Numbered from the stretch's first letter, positions 12,901 through 20,592 are shown. The stretch is DNA of 32,775 bases from an uncultured Methylococcaceae bacterium (GCA_903908165.1 CAIVQX010000193.1:1-32775), one strand, 5' to 3'. Notes: generated from the letters alone by a model not told the origin. Numbers and translations: made by a program.

Positions 12901-13443
12901 TTCTGTTTCACTGCGCCGTTCTTTGTATTTGGAAATACCTGCAGCTTCTTCAATGTGCACTCTTAACTCATCAGGTTTGGCCTCAACCATCCGTGAAATA
13001 GTGCCTTGTTCGATAATCGCGTAACTTCTCGAGCCTAAGCCGGTTCCTAAAAACAGGTCAGTGATATCTTTACGTCTACAACGAGAGCCATTCAATAAAA
13101 ATAAGGACTGCCCATCTCGACTGACTTGTCGTTTGATGGCTATTGAATTGTATTGTGCATATTCGCCACCTAACGTGCCTTCGGAGTTATCAAAGACTAA
13201 TTCAACTGAGGCAGTGCTGACTGGTTTACGACCAGAGGAGCCGTTAAATATGACATCAGCCATATTGCCGCCACGTAAATGTTTGGCGGAGCTTTCACCC
13301 ATGACCCAACGAATAGCGTCAATTATGTTAGATTTGCCACAACCATTAGGGCCAACAATTGCTGTTAAATTACCGGTAATTGGAATAACGGTTGTATCAA
13401 CAAAAGATTTAAAACCTGATAGTTTGATTTTTTCTAGCTTCAT
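9925..13443 (-). CDS. smc: Chromosome segregation protein Smc
   Basis: Smc is the ATPase core of the Smc-ScpAB condensin, which organises and segregates the chromosome. At 1172 residues it has the standard architecture: an N-terminal head with Walker A GPNGCGKS at 31-38, a first long coiled coil, a hinge at about 515-660 (LLEVDSGWDKAVETVLGSYL at its start), a second coiled coil, and a C-terminal head with signature LLSGGEKALTAVAL near 1076 and Walker B ending in LLDEVDAPLDD. The long arms are rich in Gln, Glu and Leu. It is the first gene of the smc-zipA-ligA operon. Having Smc rather than MukB places the organism outside the enteric/Vibrio group. The ATG at 13443 begins the conserved MKLEKIKLSGFKSF. 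Confidence 0.98.
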   Translation of the reverse strand: MKLEKIKLSGFKSFVDTTVIPITGNLTAIVGPNGCGKSNIIDAIRWVMGESSAKHLRGGNMADVIFNGSSGRKPVSTASVELVFDNSEGTLGGEYAQYNSIAIKRQVSRDGQSLFLLNGSRCRRKDITDLFLGTGLGSRSYAIIEQGTISRMVEAKPDELRVHIEEAAGISKYKERRSETENRMKNTRENLERLDDLREEIDKQIKHLQKQAEKAEKYTALKKQERQFKLELLAMRWNTYHQATKSLETKLQAIATEHNRLFVDLRDINIEIETKRSDHKSQQHQFNKAQSDYYSIVAEVSGLEQAIKHHETTHEDTLHEINRTRLQADQSLSQINSDIQALDEIKQALLEAEENYLFAHEKQEETIQLQQENLQQRASWQLQWEAYRSVSSKHKEQNEVHKVTLLQLENQNRQLQLRSAKLQSEQEELSSSELKSDIETLDADIEIIGFQRGDYQTQLESLHHKINEQRQQVKQLHHYLHTRRSESQSIKGKITSIELLQQHAMGKDNKNLSTWLESVKLGDKQRLAELLEVDSGWDKAVETVLGSYLEAICLMEAESVIANLSQLTNESLTLFETQSTSHHTNTDSKVIPSLLQNKITSQWDLTTLLTGIYCADNYAEARLISANIKPHESVITPDGTWFGPNWIKLTHTKDSKVGVLQREKELRLLKSRQDELLSEINTFEDQLTSTETELKDSETLRESIQQLHNKLGAELSLKNAEFSAYSTRWEHQQHRLKQIFNELEEIILETSKNIENIAESQLLQAEAETVLEQQEQNKNNLEASNQFLQNQYDNTEKAVNEARNHVFTTKTRIESLRASDLSITKQIERLQGQYQQSIDWIVNLEKKIQQNLTPLDQEKVQLGQSIIIKDELEISLKNQRLLQENIESEITALSEIQTRTQRALDTQKEALDAIRFELQENKVRQQTINEQLKEIDAQAEDILEKLRPEAEELRWKQTVDELANQIERLGTINLTAIEEYKSQSERMNFLNEQHADLTEALQLLDQAINKIDQESKLRFKETFDKINTGLQEKFPKLFGGGQAYLELTEQDLLEAGVNIIARPPGKRNSSIHLLSGGEKALTAVALVFSIFELNPAPFCLLDEVDAPLDDANVGRFSKMVEEMSASVQFLYISHNKVTMEIAKQLAGVTMKEPGVSRMVAVDIEEAVSLAEI

Positions 13444-13796
13444 AGCTGGGGTTATGTAGTCTTAGCCTTGATATATATAATGTTATTATCGATGATATTT
13501 AAACGAGTTTCGACTTTTAATTTATACATATCTGCTTATTATTCATTTTAATAACTAGTTGTTTTGAAAAAGACGTTGCATTTTTTGAAGCACAGGCATT
13601 AAATTTATAATGGTTTAAAATTTCTAGGTGTCTAACTAATTCAGAAAATACAAGCCTTACAGCAACATTTTTATTAAAAATTAATGGCGGCGATGTTATT
13701 ATCGTCCTTCACTATTTAATTTGGGTAGTTAGCGATGCTTGTGATGGTTTTTAAAGGCTTTCAATATATACTACTATTATTTCTTTTAGAAAATGT
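13444..13796. other. Divergent intergenic region upstream of smc and the Cys-rich lipoprotein gene
   Basis: About 350 bases of AT-rich DNA between divergently transcribed genes. It should hold both promoters, but I cannot fix a convincing -35/-10 pair for either. Several TATAT-type stretches near 13480 could serve smc. No coding frame, repeat array or terminator was seen. Confidence 0.4.
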
Positions 13797-14261
13797 ATGA
13801 AAATAAAAATTAATATTTTGAGTATCATCACTTGTCTTATCCTAAGTGCCTGTAGTAATTCGCAAACTAAAGATAATGGTGATTTTGAAGTGGAGGCTAT
13901 TCGAAATAGCATGAAGCCGACAACAACTTCTCCAGAATTAAACTTTGTGCAAGGCTGTAGTACTGAATTATCGACTTTTTGTGCCAATGTAACCCCTGGT
14001 AATGGACGTGAATTGGCCTGTATTTTTGCTTATGAAGATAAACTGTCCAGCGTCTGCGTCAATGCCCTATATGATTCAGCCCAGCGGCTTTCGAATGCCT
14101 TGGTAGTAATGACTTATCTTGCCAATGAATGTGAAGCGGATATTGATAAATATTGTTCACATGTTCAACCTGGTACGGGCGGTATTTTAGCTTGCATGAA
14201 ACCTTTTCAGAAAGTTTTAAGTCCATCTTGCAACAAAGTTATCCAAGATATTGGCTCTTAA
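13797..14261 (+). CDS. Lipoprotein with two cysteine-rich (GLG1/Cys_rich_FGFR-type) repeats
   Basis: A 154-residue exported lipoprotein. The signal segment ends in the lipobox LSAC, making Cys19 the probable lipidated residue. The mature protein carries two copies of a cysteine-rich repeat: the first begins GCSTELSTFCANVTPGNGR and the second ECEADIDKYCSHVQPGTGG. Each then has an AC, a leucine-serine pair and a final cysteine. The pattern C-x6-C-x2-V-x-PG-x-G-x3-AC-x(7,8)-LS-x2-C matches the repeat first described in the animal Golgi protein GLG1, which also occurs in proteobacterial secreted proteins. The role in bacteria is unknown; disulfide pairing in the periplasm is inferred. It lies 75 bases upstream of the SYLF lipoprotein gene on the same strand, so the two may share a transcript. 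The ribosome site is poor. Confidence 0.82.
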   Translation: MKIKINILSIITCLILSACSNSQTKDNGDFEVEAIRNSMKPTTTSPELNFVQGCSTELSTFCANVTPGNGRELACIFAYEDKLSSVCVNALYDSAQRLSNALVVMTYLANECEADIDKYCSHVQPGTGGILACMKPFQKVLSPSCNKVIQDIGS

Positions 14262-14335
14262 AAGTAATGTACAAGCAGGATATGAATTGAGTATTCAACT
14301 ATTTCTTATTTTAAAAAATGATAGAGAGTGGACGT

Positions 14336-14899
14336 ATGTTAAATAGTAAAGTGTTATTACTTTTGATGGTAAGTATTCTTACTATTAGTGGTTGTCAGTC
14401 AACAGGTGGTCAGTTAGCGAGTTCTGGTTCGGACATTACCCGTAATGCAAATGTTGCACTTCAAAGTCTTTATGCAAATAATTCAGAAGCCTGGCAATTA
14501 TCAAGAAGAGCTAAGGGAATATTAGTTTTTCCTGGCGTTGTTAAAGCTGGCTTTTTAGTGGGTGCACAATACGGCACAGGTGGCGTATTATTTAAACATG
14601 GCAGACAATCAGGCTTCTATAATATTGTGGCAGGATCCTATGGTTTGCAAGTTGGTGTAGAATCGTTTAATTATGTTATGTATTTTATGGATAATGAGTC
14701 ATTAAATTATCTAGAAAAAAGTCAAGGCTGGGAAGTGGGTGTCGGCCCAACTATTGTGGTCGTCGATAAAGGTTTTGGTAAGTCCCTAACGACAACAACT
14801 GCTAAGGATGCAGTTTATTCTTTTATTTTTGGTCAAAAAGGTTTGATGGCAGGAATTGGTATGCAGGGCTCTAAAATTAGCAAGATTGACCCGGACTAA
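14336..14899 (+). CDS. SYLF-domain (YSC84-like) lipoprotein
   Basis: A 187-residue exported lipoprotein with a SYLF domain, a fold linked to lipid binding in eukaryotes and common in proteobacterial envelope proteins. From the preferred ATG at 14336 the protein opens with a signal peptide ending in the lipobox ISGC. The frame extends upstream to an ATG at 14318, which would put six polar residues ahead of the signal peptide; a GAGAG stretch between the two fits the later start. The domain fills most of the rest, with the hallmark AKGILVFPGVVKAGFLVG followed by a glycine-rich QYGTGGVLF strand. It follows the cysteine-rich lipoprotein gene. An envelope lipid-related role is family-based inference; no catalytic motif is visible. 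Confidence 0.9.
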   Translation: MLNSKVLLLLMVSILTISGCQSTGGQLASSGSDITRNANVALQSLYANNSEAWQLSRRAKGILVFPGVVKAGFLVGAQYGTGGVLFKHGRQSGFYNIVAGSYGLQVGVESFNYVMYFMDNESLNYLEKSQGWEVGVGPTIVVVDKGFGKSLTTTTAKDAVYSFIFGQKGLMAGIGMQGSKISKIDPD

Positions 14900-14941
14900 T
14901 GTATAAGAAATTGCTTTGCCAGATATAACAAAAAGATCCTG

Positions 14942-14990
14942 AATACAGCACTAACTTAAAGCTTTTGTAGAAAAGTGGGTGCTGTATTTT
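14942..14990. terminator. Stem-loop terminator candidate between the SYLF gene and hslO
   Basis: AATACAGCAC at 14942-14951 pairs perfectly with GTGCTGTATT at 14979-14988. The loop holds a second small hairpin, CTTTT/AAAAG (14962-14966 with 14971-14975). A short run of T follows on the plus strand. It lies between two convergent genes and could stop transcription of the SYLF gene and, less well, hslO. Confidence 0.6.
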
Positions 14991-15009
14991 GTTGGAGGGT
15001 CATTAGGCC

Positions 15010-15846
15010 TTAAGCTAATGGCATAGATTCTATATCGTTTTTTGAAAAATGATATTGCTGACCACAAAATTCACAGCCCACTTGAATATCTCCTTGCTTT
15101 ATTAATATATCTTCCAGTTCTTCTTTACCTAAGGCATGAAGCGTTCTTTCGATTTTTGAGTGACTGCAGGTGCATTCAAACTTAATTGCTTCAGTGTCAA
15201 ATAATCTGACGTTTTCCTGATTGAATAGTCTATAGAGTAAATCTTCACAGTCCAAATTGAGTAACTCCTGATGAGTGATCGTGTTAGCTAGTATTTCAAT
15301 CCGTTCCCAGTCGAGAGTATTATTTTTTTGTGAAGGAAGTGCCTGTAATAATAGCCCCACTGCATGGTTTTCGTCTGTAATCATCCATAGTAGAGTTTTG
15401 AGTTGCTCAGATTGCTCAAAATAGGTTTGTAGTGCGGCTGCTATATTGTCACCCTTTAAGGGAACAATTCCCTGATAAGGTTGACCATCATCAGCTTCGA
15501 TAGTTAAGACTAGTTGACCTTGTCCAAACATGGATTCAAGAGATCCTGTTTCGACATGATCATTGCTCCGGAGTAGGCCACGAATTTTTCGATCATGGGT
15601 CGATTGGGCAACCAACATTTTAATGTCACCATCACCTTGTGCTTGAAGTATTATGGAGCCATTGAATTTTATGGTTGCGGATAACATTACTGTAGCGACT
15701 AATGCTTCCCCTAGTAATGCTTGTATGTTATGAGGCCCCTGTTGATTTTTTTTAGCAGTTTGCCAACTATTTGTTAAGTTAACCCATTGACCTCTAATGT
15801 CTAAATCTTCAAATATAAAACGTCGTAAAATGTCTTGTTCGGTCAT
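15010..15846 (-). CDS. hslO: Redox-regulated chaperone Hsp33
   Basis: Hsp33 is a cytosolic holdase chaperone switched on by oxidation of a zinc-bound cysteine cluster. The protein is 278 residues against 292 in E. coli. The C-terminal redox switch is intact: CTC, then about 30 residues later CEFC, giving the CxC and CxxC zinc ligands. The N-terminal core (LLGEALVATVMLSATIKF, GDGDIKMLVAQ) fits the family. The frame runs upstream to 15885, but the ATG at 15846 has an excellent AAGGAAG ribosome site and begins MTEQDILRRFIFED, the usual family N-terminus. The gene is divergent from msrA across 92 bases, pairing two responses to oxidised proteins. A long stem-loop lies beyond its stop. Confidence 0.97.
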   Translation of the reverse strand: MTEQDILRRFIFEDLDIRGQWVNLTNSWQTAKKNQQGPHNIQALLGEALVATVMLSATIKFNGSIILQAQGDGDIKMLVAQSTHDRKIRGLLRSNDHVETGSLESMFGQGQLVLTIEADDGQPYQGIVPLKGDNIAAALQTYFEQSEQLKTLLWMITDENHAVGLLLQALPSQKNNTLDWERIEILANTITHQELLNLDCEDLLYRLFNQENVRLFDTEAIKFECTCSHSKIERTLHALGKEELEDILIKQGDIQVGCEFCGQQYHFSKNDIESMPLA

Positions 15847-15938
15847 GATCTTCCTTTCAAAATCGTTGGCTTTGGTTATAATCAAATAGTAAAGTAAGAT
15901 TAAAATAACTAAATTTTTACATCAAAATAACATAAGCC

Positions 15939-16574
15939 ATGAATTTGTCATTAAAAAAGCTCGTTTTGCCTCATGCATCAGAGGCGTTGCCGGGTAGAAA
16001 TACACAAATATCTGTTACTAATAAACACTTTGTAACGGGCCAACCCATTGCACCACCTTTTCCTGGTGAATTAAGACAAGTTTATTTTGGAATGGGGTGT
16101 TTTTGGGGGGCGGAGCGAAAATTTTGGCAATGTGTAGGCGTTTTTAGTACTGCTGTTGGCTATAGTGGTGGCTATACGCCAAATCCGACTTATGATGAAG
16201 TGTGTTCCGGTATGACGGGTCATAATGAGGTTGTGAAAGTTATTTATGATCCAACCATAATTTCATTCGCGGAGTTACTTAAACTTTTTTGGGTTTCCCA
16301 TAACCCCACTCAAGGCATGAGGCAAGGCAATGATATTGGCACGCAATATCGCTCTGCAATATACACGGATACTGAAGAGCAGTTTAATGAGGCTCTTGCA
16401 TCTAAAGATTGTTACCAACAATTACTGAATCAATCAGGATTTGATCAAATAAGTACAGAAATTATGCCAGCTAATGTGTTTTATTATGCTGAAGACTATC
16501 ATCAGCAATATCTTGCCAAAGAACCTTTGGGGTACTGTGGTTTAGGTGGATTGGGAGTGAGTTTTGAGCAGTGA
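15939..16574 (+). CDS. msrA: Peptide methionine sulfoxide reductase MsrA
   Basis: MsrA reduces the S-epimer of methionine sulfoxide in oxidised proteins, using thioredoxin. At 211 residues it matches the long E. coli type (212). The active-site motif GCFWGAE is present with the catalytic Cys at 54. Further family blocks are [30 protein letters not shown] and [14 protein letters not shown] second cysteine near the C-terminus (GYCGLGG) is the expected resolving residue. The N-terminal extension of about 45 residues is also seen in E. coli MsrA. It is divergent from hslO, whose product is also activated by oxidative stress, and the shared 92-base region may carry joint control. The ribosome site is weak. 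Confidence 0.97.
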   Translation: MNLSLKKLVLPHASEALPGRNTQISVTNKHFVTGQPIAPPFPGELRQVYFGMGCFWGAERKFWQCVGVFSTAVGYSGGYTPNPTYDEVCSGMTGHNEVVKVIYDPTIISFAELLKLFWVSHNPTQGMRQGNDIGTQYRSAIYTDTEEQFNEALASKDCYQQLLNQSGFDQISTEIMPANVFYYAEDYHQQYLAKEPLGYCGLGGLGVSFEQ

Positions 16575-16589
16575 GGGTAAACGATAGAC

Positions 16590-16619
16590 AAAAAAAAGGC
16601 AGTTTAAAAAAACTGCCTT
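16590..16619 (-). terminator. Strong intrinsic terminator pointing along the minus strand
   Basis: AAGGCAGTTT at 16596-16605 pairs perfectly with AAACTGCCTT at 16610-16619 around a four-base loop. The run of eight A at 16590-16597 becomes a T-run after the hairpin on the minus strand, so this is a textbook minus-strand terminator. On the plus strand no T-run follows. No minus-strand gene is annotated upstream of it, which makes it unexpected. It could end an unseen small RNA or block antisense transcription into msrA. Confidence 0.7.
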
Positions 16620-16828
16620 AAAATATAGGAGTGATATAACGCAACTTCAGCCATAGGGTTTAAAAGTTGGTATCATTCTAACAGTAAGAAATAAAATAAA
16701 AATGTGGCATATTGTCGCAGGGTACAATTTAGTGTTATAAGCCAAAAAACTTGCTGATTTGGTTTTGATTCTTAACTCTGTATCTGTGATCTCAGTTTCT
16801 TTAAATTCTCTCAATTATTGTTAATCAA

Positions 16829-18202
16829 ATGCTTTCACATATTTCACCAAAATCTCAAATTTCTGTTCGCCAAAATCTTAAATGGCTCTTTATTCTCAGA
16901 AACTTAATGATTTTTTGTGAAATTATTTTGATTGTTTTGTCAGTTTATGGACTTAGACTGCATTTGCCGGAACAACAGCTTTGGTTGGTGGTTTTATCAA
17001 TGGGTGCGGCAAATATTTATACGTCAATGCGCATGCAGACTGACGATCCGGTAACAGAGCACGAAATCTTCTCACAAATCTGTCTTGATGTTTTAGCCAT
17101 TGCGGTATTGTTGTACTTGACAGGAGGTGCTTCAAATCCAATTACCTGGGTATTTTTATTGCCGTTAATTATTACCGCAATCATGTTGCCTCAGGCTTAT
17201 GCTTGGTACATGGTTATATTGACGACGTCACTATACACAATGTTAATTGCTTTCAATGTGCCTTTACCTTCTGTAGAGCCCCATATGCCTGATCCGGATC
17301 TGATGCAGTTGAGTATTGAAAGTTATAAAATGTTACAGCATGCCCATGCAATGAATGACAAAAGTTATTTTAGTCTTCATATGTTTGGTATGTGGTTTGG
17401 TTTTGTTTTTAGTGCTGGATTAGTTGCTTTTTTTGTAGTTGAGTTGGCTAGAACACTTAGGATTCAAGAGCGAAGTTTGGCTGAAGCCAGAGAAAATGCC
17501 TTACGCGATGAGCGCGTTGTCGCATTAGGAACTTTAGCTGCCAGTGCAGCTCATGACATGGGAACACCATTGGGTACTATAGCAATAGTTTCTCATGAAT
17601 TAGAACAAGAGTACCCCAGTCATCGTTACCCGGATTTGCATCAGAAAATGCTAATTATCCAGAATCAGATTACACGCTGTAAGGATGCATTATCAGTCAT
17701 GTCAGCATCTGCAGGTGAAATGCGTGCAGAGTCCGGTAGCAAGATATTGCTAACTCAGTATCTTGATGATGTCATCACGCAATGGCGAGTTCATCAGATA
17801 GGGGTAAAGTTAAATTTCATTATTGCTCCCAGTGTCGTACCAGAAGCTATAATAATCGCTGAGCGAACGTTGACACATGCTCTAATAAATATTTTGAATA
17901 ATGCTGCTGAAGCGACGCCTATAGAGGCGGGTATTGAGTTTTATGCTAGCTGGGATTTGAACGAAGTCACTATAAAAATTCGGGATTTTGGCGAAGGATT
18001 TTCTCCAGAACTGGTTGAGTTTGCAGGAAAACAGCCTGTTGTGAGTAAAAAACGTGGTTTAGGTGTAGGTTTGTTCTTGACGTACTCAACGATTAATCAC
18101 TTAGGTGGTAAAATTAAACACTATAACAGTGATACAGTTGGAGCTGTGGTTGAAATCACTTTACCCCTTTTTAATATAGAGATATCGGATGATGATTTCT
18201 GA
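16829..18202 (+). CDS. regB: RegB/PrrB/ActS-type redox sensor histidine kinase
   Basis: A 457-residue inner-membrane histidine kinase of the RegB family, which responds to oxygen and the ubiquinone pool and phosphorylates RegA. The N-terminal half has about six membrane helices (roughly 20-205). The quinone-linked GGxxNP signature is present as GGASNP at 99-104, with Ile instead of the usual Phe next. The dimerisation box ALGTLAASAAHDMGTPLG puts the phospho-acceptor at His242. Cys284 (ITRCKDAL) lies 42 residues on, matching the redox-active Cys265 of Rhodobacter RegB (His225). The ATP-binding domain has NILNNAAEA, DFGEGF and GLGVGLFLTYS. The stop overlaps the response regulator start by 14 bases, so the pair is one operon. 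In this host it may tune respiration, nitrogen or C1 metabolism to redox state. Confidence 0.92.
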   Translation: MLSHISPKSQISVRQNLKWLFILRNLMIFCEIILIVLSVYGLRLHLPEQQLWLVVLSMGAANIYTSMRMQTDDPVTEHEIFSQICLDVLAIAVLLYLTGGASNPITWVFLLPLIITAIMLPQAYAWYMVILTTSLYTMLIAFNVPLPSVEPHMPDPDLMQLSIESYKMLQHAHAMNDKSYFSLHMFGMWFGFVFSAGLVAFFVVELARTLRIQERSLAEARENALRDERVVALGTLAASAAHDMGTPLGTIAIVSHELEQEYPSHRYPDLHQKMLIIQNQITRCKDALSVMSASAGEMRAESGSKILLTQYLDDVITQWRVHQIGVKLNFIIAPSVVPEAIIIAERTLTHALINILNNAAEATPIEAGIEFYASWDLNEVTIKIRDFGEGFSPELVEFAGKQPVVSKKRGLGVGLFLTYSTINHLGGKIKHYNSDTVGAVVEITLPLFNIEISDDDF

Positions 18203-18737
18203 AATGGATAGTCCTCGACTATTGCTGGTCGATGATGATGAAACTTTTTGTAGTGTATTAAAATCAGCATTAGAAAAACGAGGTTACGAAGTTTTAGTGG
18301 CTACTAATGTAACCGATGGTGTTTTCCAAGCTGAAAAACATACGCCTGAATACGCTGTAATTGATTTGCGTATTGGTCATGAGTCGGGTTTGGAGATGGT
18401 TAAAAAATTAATCTCTTTGGATGATAATACTCAGATTATTATGTTAACTGGTTTTGCCAGCATTGCTACGGCTGTTGAGGCTATAAAATTGGGTGCTGTG
18501 CATTATTTAACTAAGCCAGCCAATGCAGATGAAATTGTTAGTGCACTTCATAAAAATGAAGGTGATTCATCGGTTTTAATTAGTGAAAACCCACTATCGA
18601 TTAAGCGCTTAGAATGGGAGCACTTACAGAAAGTGTTGATGCAACATGAGGGCAATATTTCAGCGGCAGCTCGGGCATTAAGTATGCATAGGCGAACTTT
18701 GCAACGAAAGTTGGATAAAAAACCGGTGCGAGAATAG
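18189..18737 (+). CDS. regA: RegA/PrrA/ActR-type response regulator
   Basis: A 182-residue DNA-binding response regulator partnering the overlapping sensor kinase. The receiver domain (about 10-125) has the acidic pair at 15-17, the phospho-acceptor Asp59 (YAVIDLRIGHESG), the conserved Thr in MLTGFAS and Lys in LTKPAN. The C-terminus (about 140-178) is a Fis-type helix-turn-helix, with GNISAAARALSMHRRTLQRK matching the near-invariant RegA recognition region. A short linker joins the domains. Three in-frame ATGs (18189, 18192, 18204) are possible; the last falls just after the kinase stop. The first is used here because a GAGA stretch precedes it. Targets cannot be read from the sequence. Confidence 0.93.
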   Translation: MMISEMDSPRLLLVDDDETFCSVLKSALEKRGYEVLVATNVTDGVFQAEKHTPEYAVIDLRIGHESGLEMVKKLISLDDNTQIIMLTGFASIATAVEAIKLGAVHYLTKPANADEIVSALHKNEGDSSVLISENPLSIKRLEWEHLQKVLMQHEGNISAAARALSMHRRTLQRKLDKKPVRE

Positions 18738-18765
18738 TCGGTTTAATTATTAAAATTATATCTTC

Positions 18766-19416
18766 ATGTTTTCTAAAGACGTCTTTGATCAGGATTGTCG
18801 TCAGTGTAAGAGGTTGGCTGATTTTTTGTGTGAGGTTAAACAAGCTTACCCTAACTACTATGCTAAACCTGTTCCTCCTTTTGGCGTAAAAAATCCACAA
18901 TTATTAATTGTTGGTTTGGCGCCTGGAATGCATGGTGCCAACGCTACAGGTCGACCATTTACGCAAGATTTTGCTGGTTTGTTGCTTTATGAGACGCTTT
19001 ATGAGTATGGTTATAGTAATCAATCAAATTCCGAATCATTAACAGATGGCCTTGAGCTTAGGAATTGTCGCATAACTAATGCTGTAAAATGTTTACCTCC
19101 CCAAAATAAACCAACAGCTTTTGAAATTAATCAGTGTAACCATTATTTGGCAACAGAGTTAAAAACCTTGCCAGAGCGATCTGTCATTTTAGCTTTAGGC
19201 ATGGTTGCCCATCAAGCGGTTCTGAAAGCTTACAAATTAAAGCAAAGTAGTGCTATCTTTGCTCACAACAACCAACATAAGTTACCTCATGGGAATACAT
19301 TAGTTGATTCCTATCATACTAGTCGCTATAACATGCAAACAAAGCGCCTAACGAAAACCATGTTTACTGATGTTTTTTCCGGCATTACGGAATTACTTGC
19401 AAAAAATGATGGTTAA
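18766..19416 (+). CDS. Family 5 uracil-DNA glycosylase (UDGb type)
   Basis: A 216-residue DNA repair enzyme of the UDG superfamily that removes uracil and other deaminated bases. Motif A is GLAPGMHGANATGRPF and the second motif is SYHTSRYNMQT; both match the family 5 (UDGb) pattern, where the usual catalytic Asp or Asn of motif A is absent. Cysteines at 11 and 14 (DCRQC), with two more in LRNC and NAVKCLPP, are placed to hold the family's [4Fe-4S] cluster. It follows regA by 28 bases on the same strand and could be read through from it, though no functional link is evident. The ribosome site is weak. Confidence 0.92.
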   Translation: MFSKDVFDQDCRQCKRLADFLCEVKQAYPNYYAKPVPPFGVKNPQLLIVGLAPGMHGANATGRPFTQDFAGLLLYETLYEYGYSNQSNSESLTDGLELRNCRITNAVKCLPPQNKPTAFEINQCNHYLATELKTLPERSVILALGMVAHQAVLKAYKLKQSSAIFAHNNQHKLPHGNTLVDSYHTSRYNMQTKRLTKTMFTDVFSGITELLAKNDG

Positions 19417-19534
19417 TATCATAGCTATTGATTGTTGATAAATGCACGGATTCATCATTCAAAGTGAGTAATAACTATTACCCTATTAGCAGTGATACAA
19501 TAGTGATTTTTCAATATTACTTATAAGGTTTTTT

Positions 19535-19924
19535 ATGCGCATCACTCATTTATTTACGGCTGTTTTATTACTTGTTTCTGCATCTGCTTTTGCTGACGTT
19601 CCATTGAATCAATCCGATATATTAGGTACATGGCAAATTGATAAGGAATCTCTTCAAAGTGACGGAAGTAAATCAAGAAGCTTAAATAGTACTTGGACTT
19701 TTAAAAGTGATGGAACTATTGAGGGCATTTCTCAAGAATCTGATGCTCATGCTAGGGTTGAGTCATTACGTGCTACTTTGAATTATTCACTTGAAGATGG
19801 TAAATTGCTGAAACAAGCTGCTCCTGGACGGTCAAAAATAGAAACATGCGTAGCTATTGAGAAAGAAAATAATAGAATGGTGCTTAAATGCCAAGCCATT
19901 TATTTTTTCATGACCAAAAAATAA
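19535..19924 (+). CDS. Small secreted lipocalin-like protein, function unknown
   Basis: A 129-residue protein with a clear signal peptide (hydrophobic core then SASAFA, cleavage before DVPL). The mature part contains ILGTWQIDKE and later STWTFKSDGTIEG, a G-x-W followed by alternating strands that resembles lipocalin-like beta-barrel proteins. Two cysteines near the C-terminus (ETCVAIE and LKCQAIY) could form a disulfide. An AAGG ribosome site six bases before the ATG supports the start. It stands alone; the gene ahead is the uracil-DNA glycosylase. The fold is a guess from the pattern and no ligand can be proposed. Confidence 0.7.
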   Translation: MRITHLFTAVLLLVSASAFADVPLNQSDILGTWQIDKESLQSDGSKSRSLNSTWTFKSDGTIEGISQESDAHARVESLRATLNYSLEDGKLLKQAAPGRSKIETCVAIEKENNRMVLKCQAIYFFMTKK

Positions 19925-20230
19925 GCAGGTTGGGGTGCATACACACCCTATTGGTTAAGTAATAGCAAATAGATTGCTAATGAGATATTTTCTAACTGAG
20001 TTGGATGCCCCCCCTTATTTTATAAGGTCAATATCTATTGGCGTTTTTGGATTATATTGATGTTGGCCTGTATTTTGGTTATTTTTCTAAGGTCTGGTGC
20101 GAAAGTTATAGGGCTTGTCTTTTCATAAGGTAAGAAAAAAGCTTTATTGATTCTTTTGTACGCCATAAAGCAAGATAATTTATGCGGTAAAAGGCATAGA
20201 TGTTTACGTGATTTTTATTTCTTATAAAAA
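19925..20230. other. Intergenic region between the small secreted protein and the SMR gene
   Basis: The two flanking genes converge here. Short hairpins are visible: GGGTG/CACCC at 19933-19948, and CCTTAT/ATAAGG around a TTT loop at 20013-20027, the latter directly after a run of seven C. Neither has a good T-run, so a terminator role is uncertain. No coding frame is convincing. Confidence 0.4.
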
Positions 20231-20560
20231 TTAGTGGGTAATTGTCTTCGAGAATAATACCAGCACAATTACACCAGTTATAATGAAGCTGATACCAATA
20301 AATCCGGCAAAATTAAGAGACTGATGATAATAGATCCAAGCAATTATTGAGATAAAAGCAATACCAACACCAGACCATATCGCATAGGCAACACCCAACG
20401 GAATAGAATTTAGGCTGAGCGAGAGAAAATAAAAGGAAGATGCGTATCCTACAATGACAAGAAAAGAGGGCGCCCAATTAGTAAAGCCATCAACTGTTTT
20501 AAGTGAGGAGGTTGCAATCACTTCAGATACAATAGCTAGGGTAAGATAGATCCATGGCAT
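20231..20560 (-). CDS. Small multidrug resistance (SMR) family transporter
   Basis: A 109-residue inner-membrane protein with four helices, the size of EmrE (110). SMR proteins act as proton-coupled antiporters, usually as antiparallel dimers, for quaternary cations or guanidinium. The essential membrane glutamate is Glu13 in VSEVIATSSLK, equivalent to EmrE Glu14. The signatures PLGVAYAIWSGVG and WIYYHQSLNFAGFIGISFIITGV, given here as separate pieces of helices 3 and 4, match the EmrE/QacE drug-export branch better than the SugE/Gdx branch. Substrate is not predictable. It is divergent from the cupin gene across 142 bases holding overlapping TAGAT/ATCTA inverted repeats that may be an operator. 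Confidence 0.93.
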   Translation of the reverse strand: MPWIYLTLAIVSEVIATSSLKTVDGFTNWAPSFLVIVGYASSFYFLSLSLNSIPLGVAYAIWSGVGIAFISIIAWIYYHQSLNFAGFIGISFIITGVIVLVLFSKTITH

Positions 20561-20592
20561 TGATTATTAAATCCTGACCTAAATTTTAGTAG

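Noticed and set aside
13061-13459. A 132-residue open frame on the plus strand opposite the start of smc
   Set aside because: It lies antisense to the highly conserved Smc head domain and has no family features; it is a shadow of that gene.
18601-18900. A 99-residue minus-strand frame across the regA end and the glycosylase start
   Set aside because: It is antisense to two conserved genes and its composition is not protein-like.
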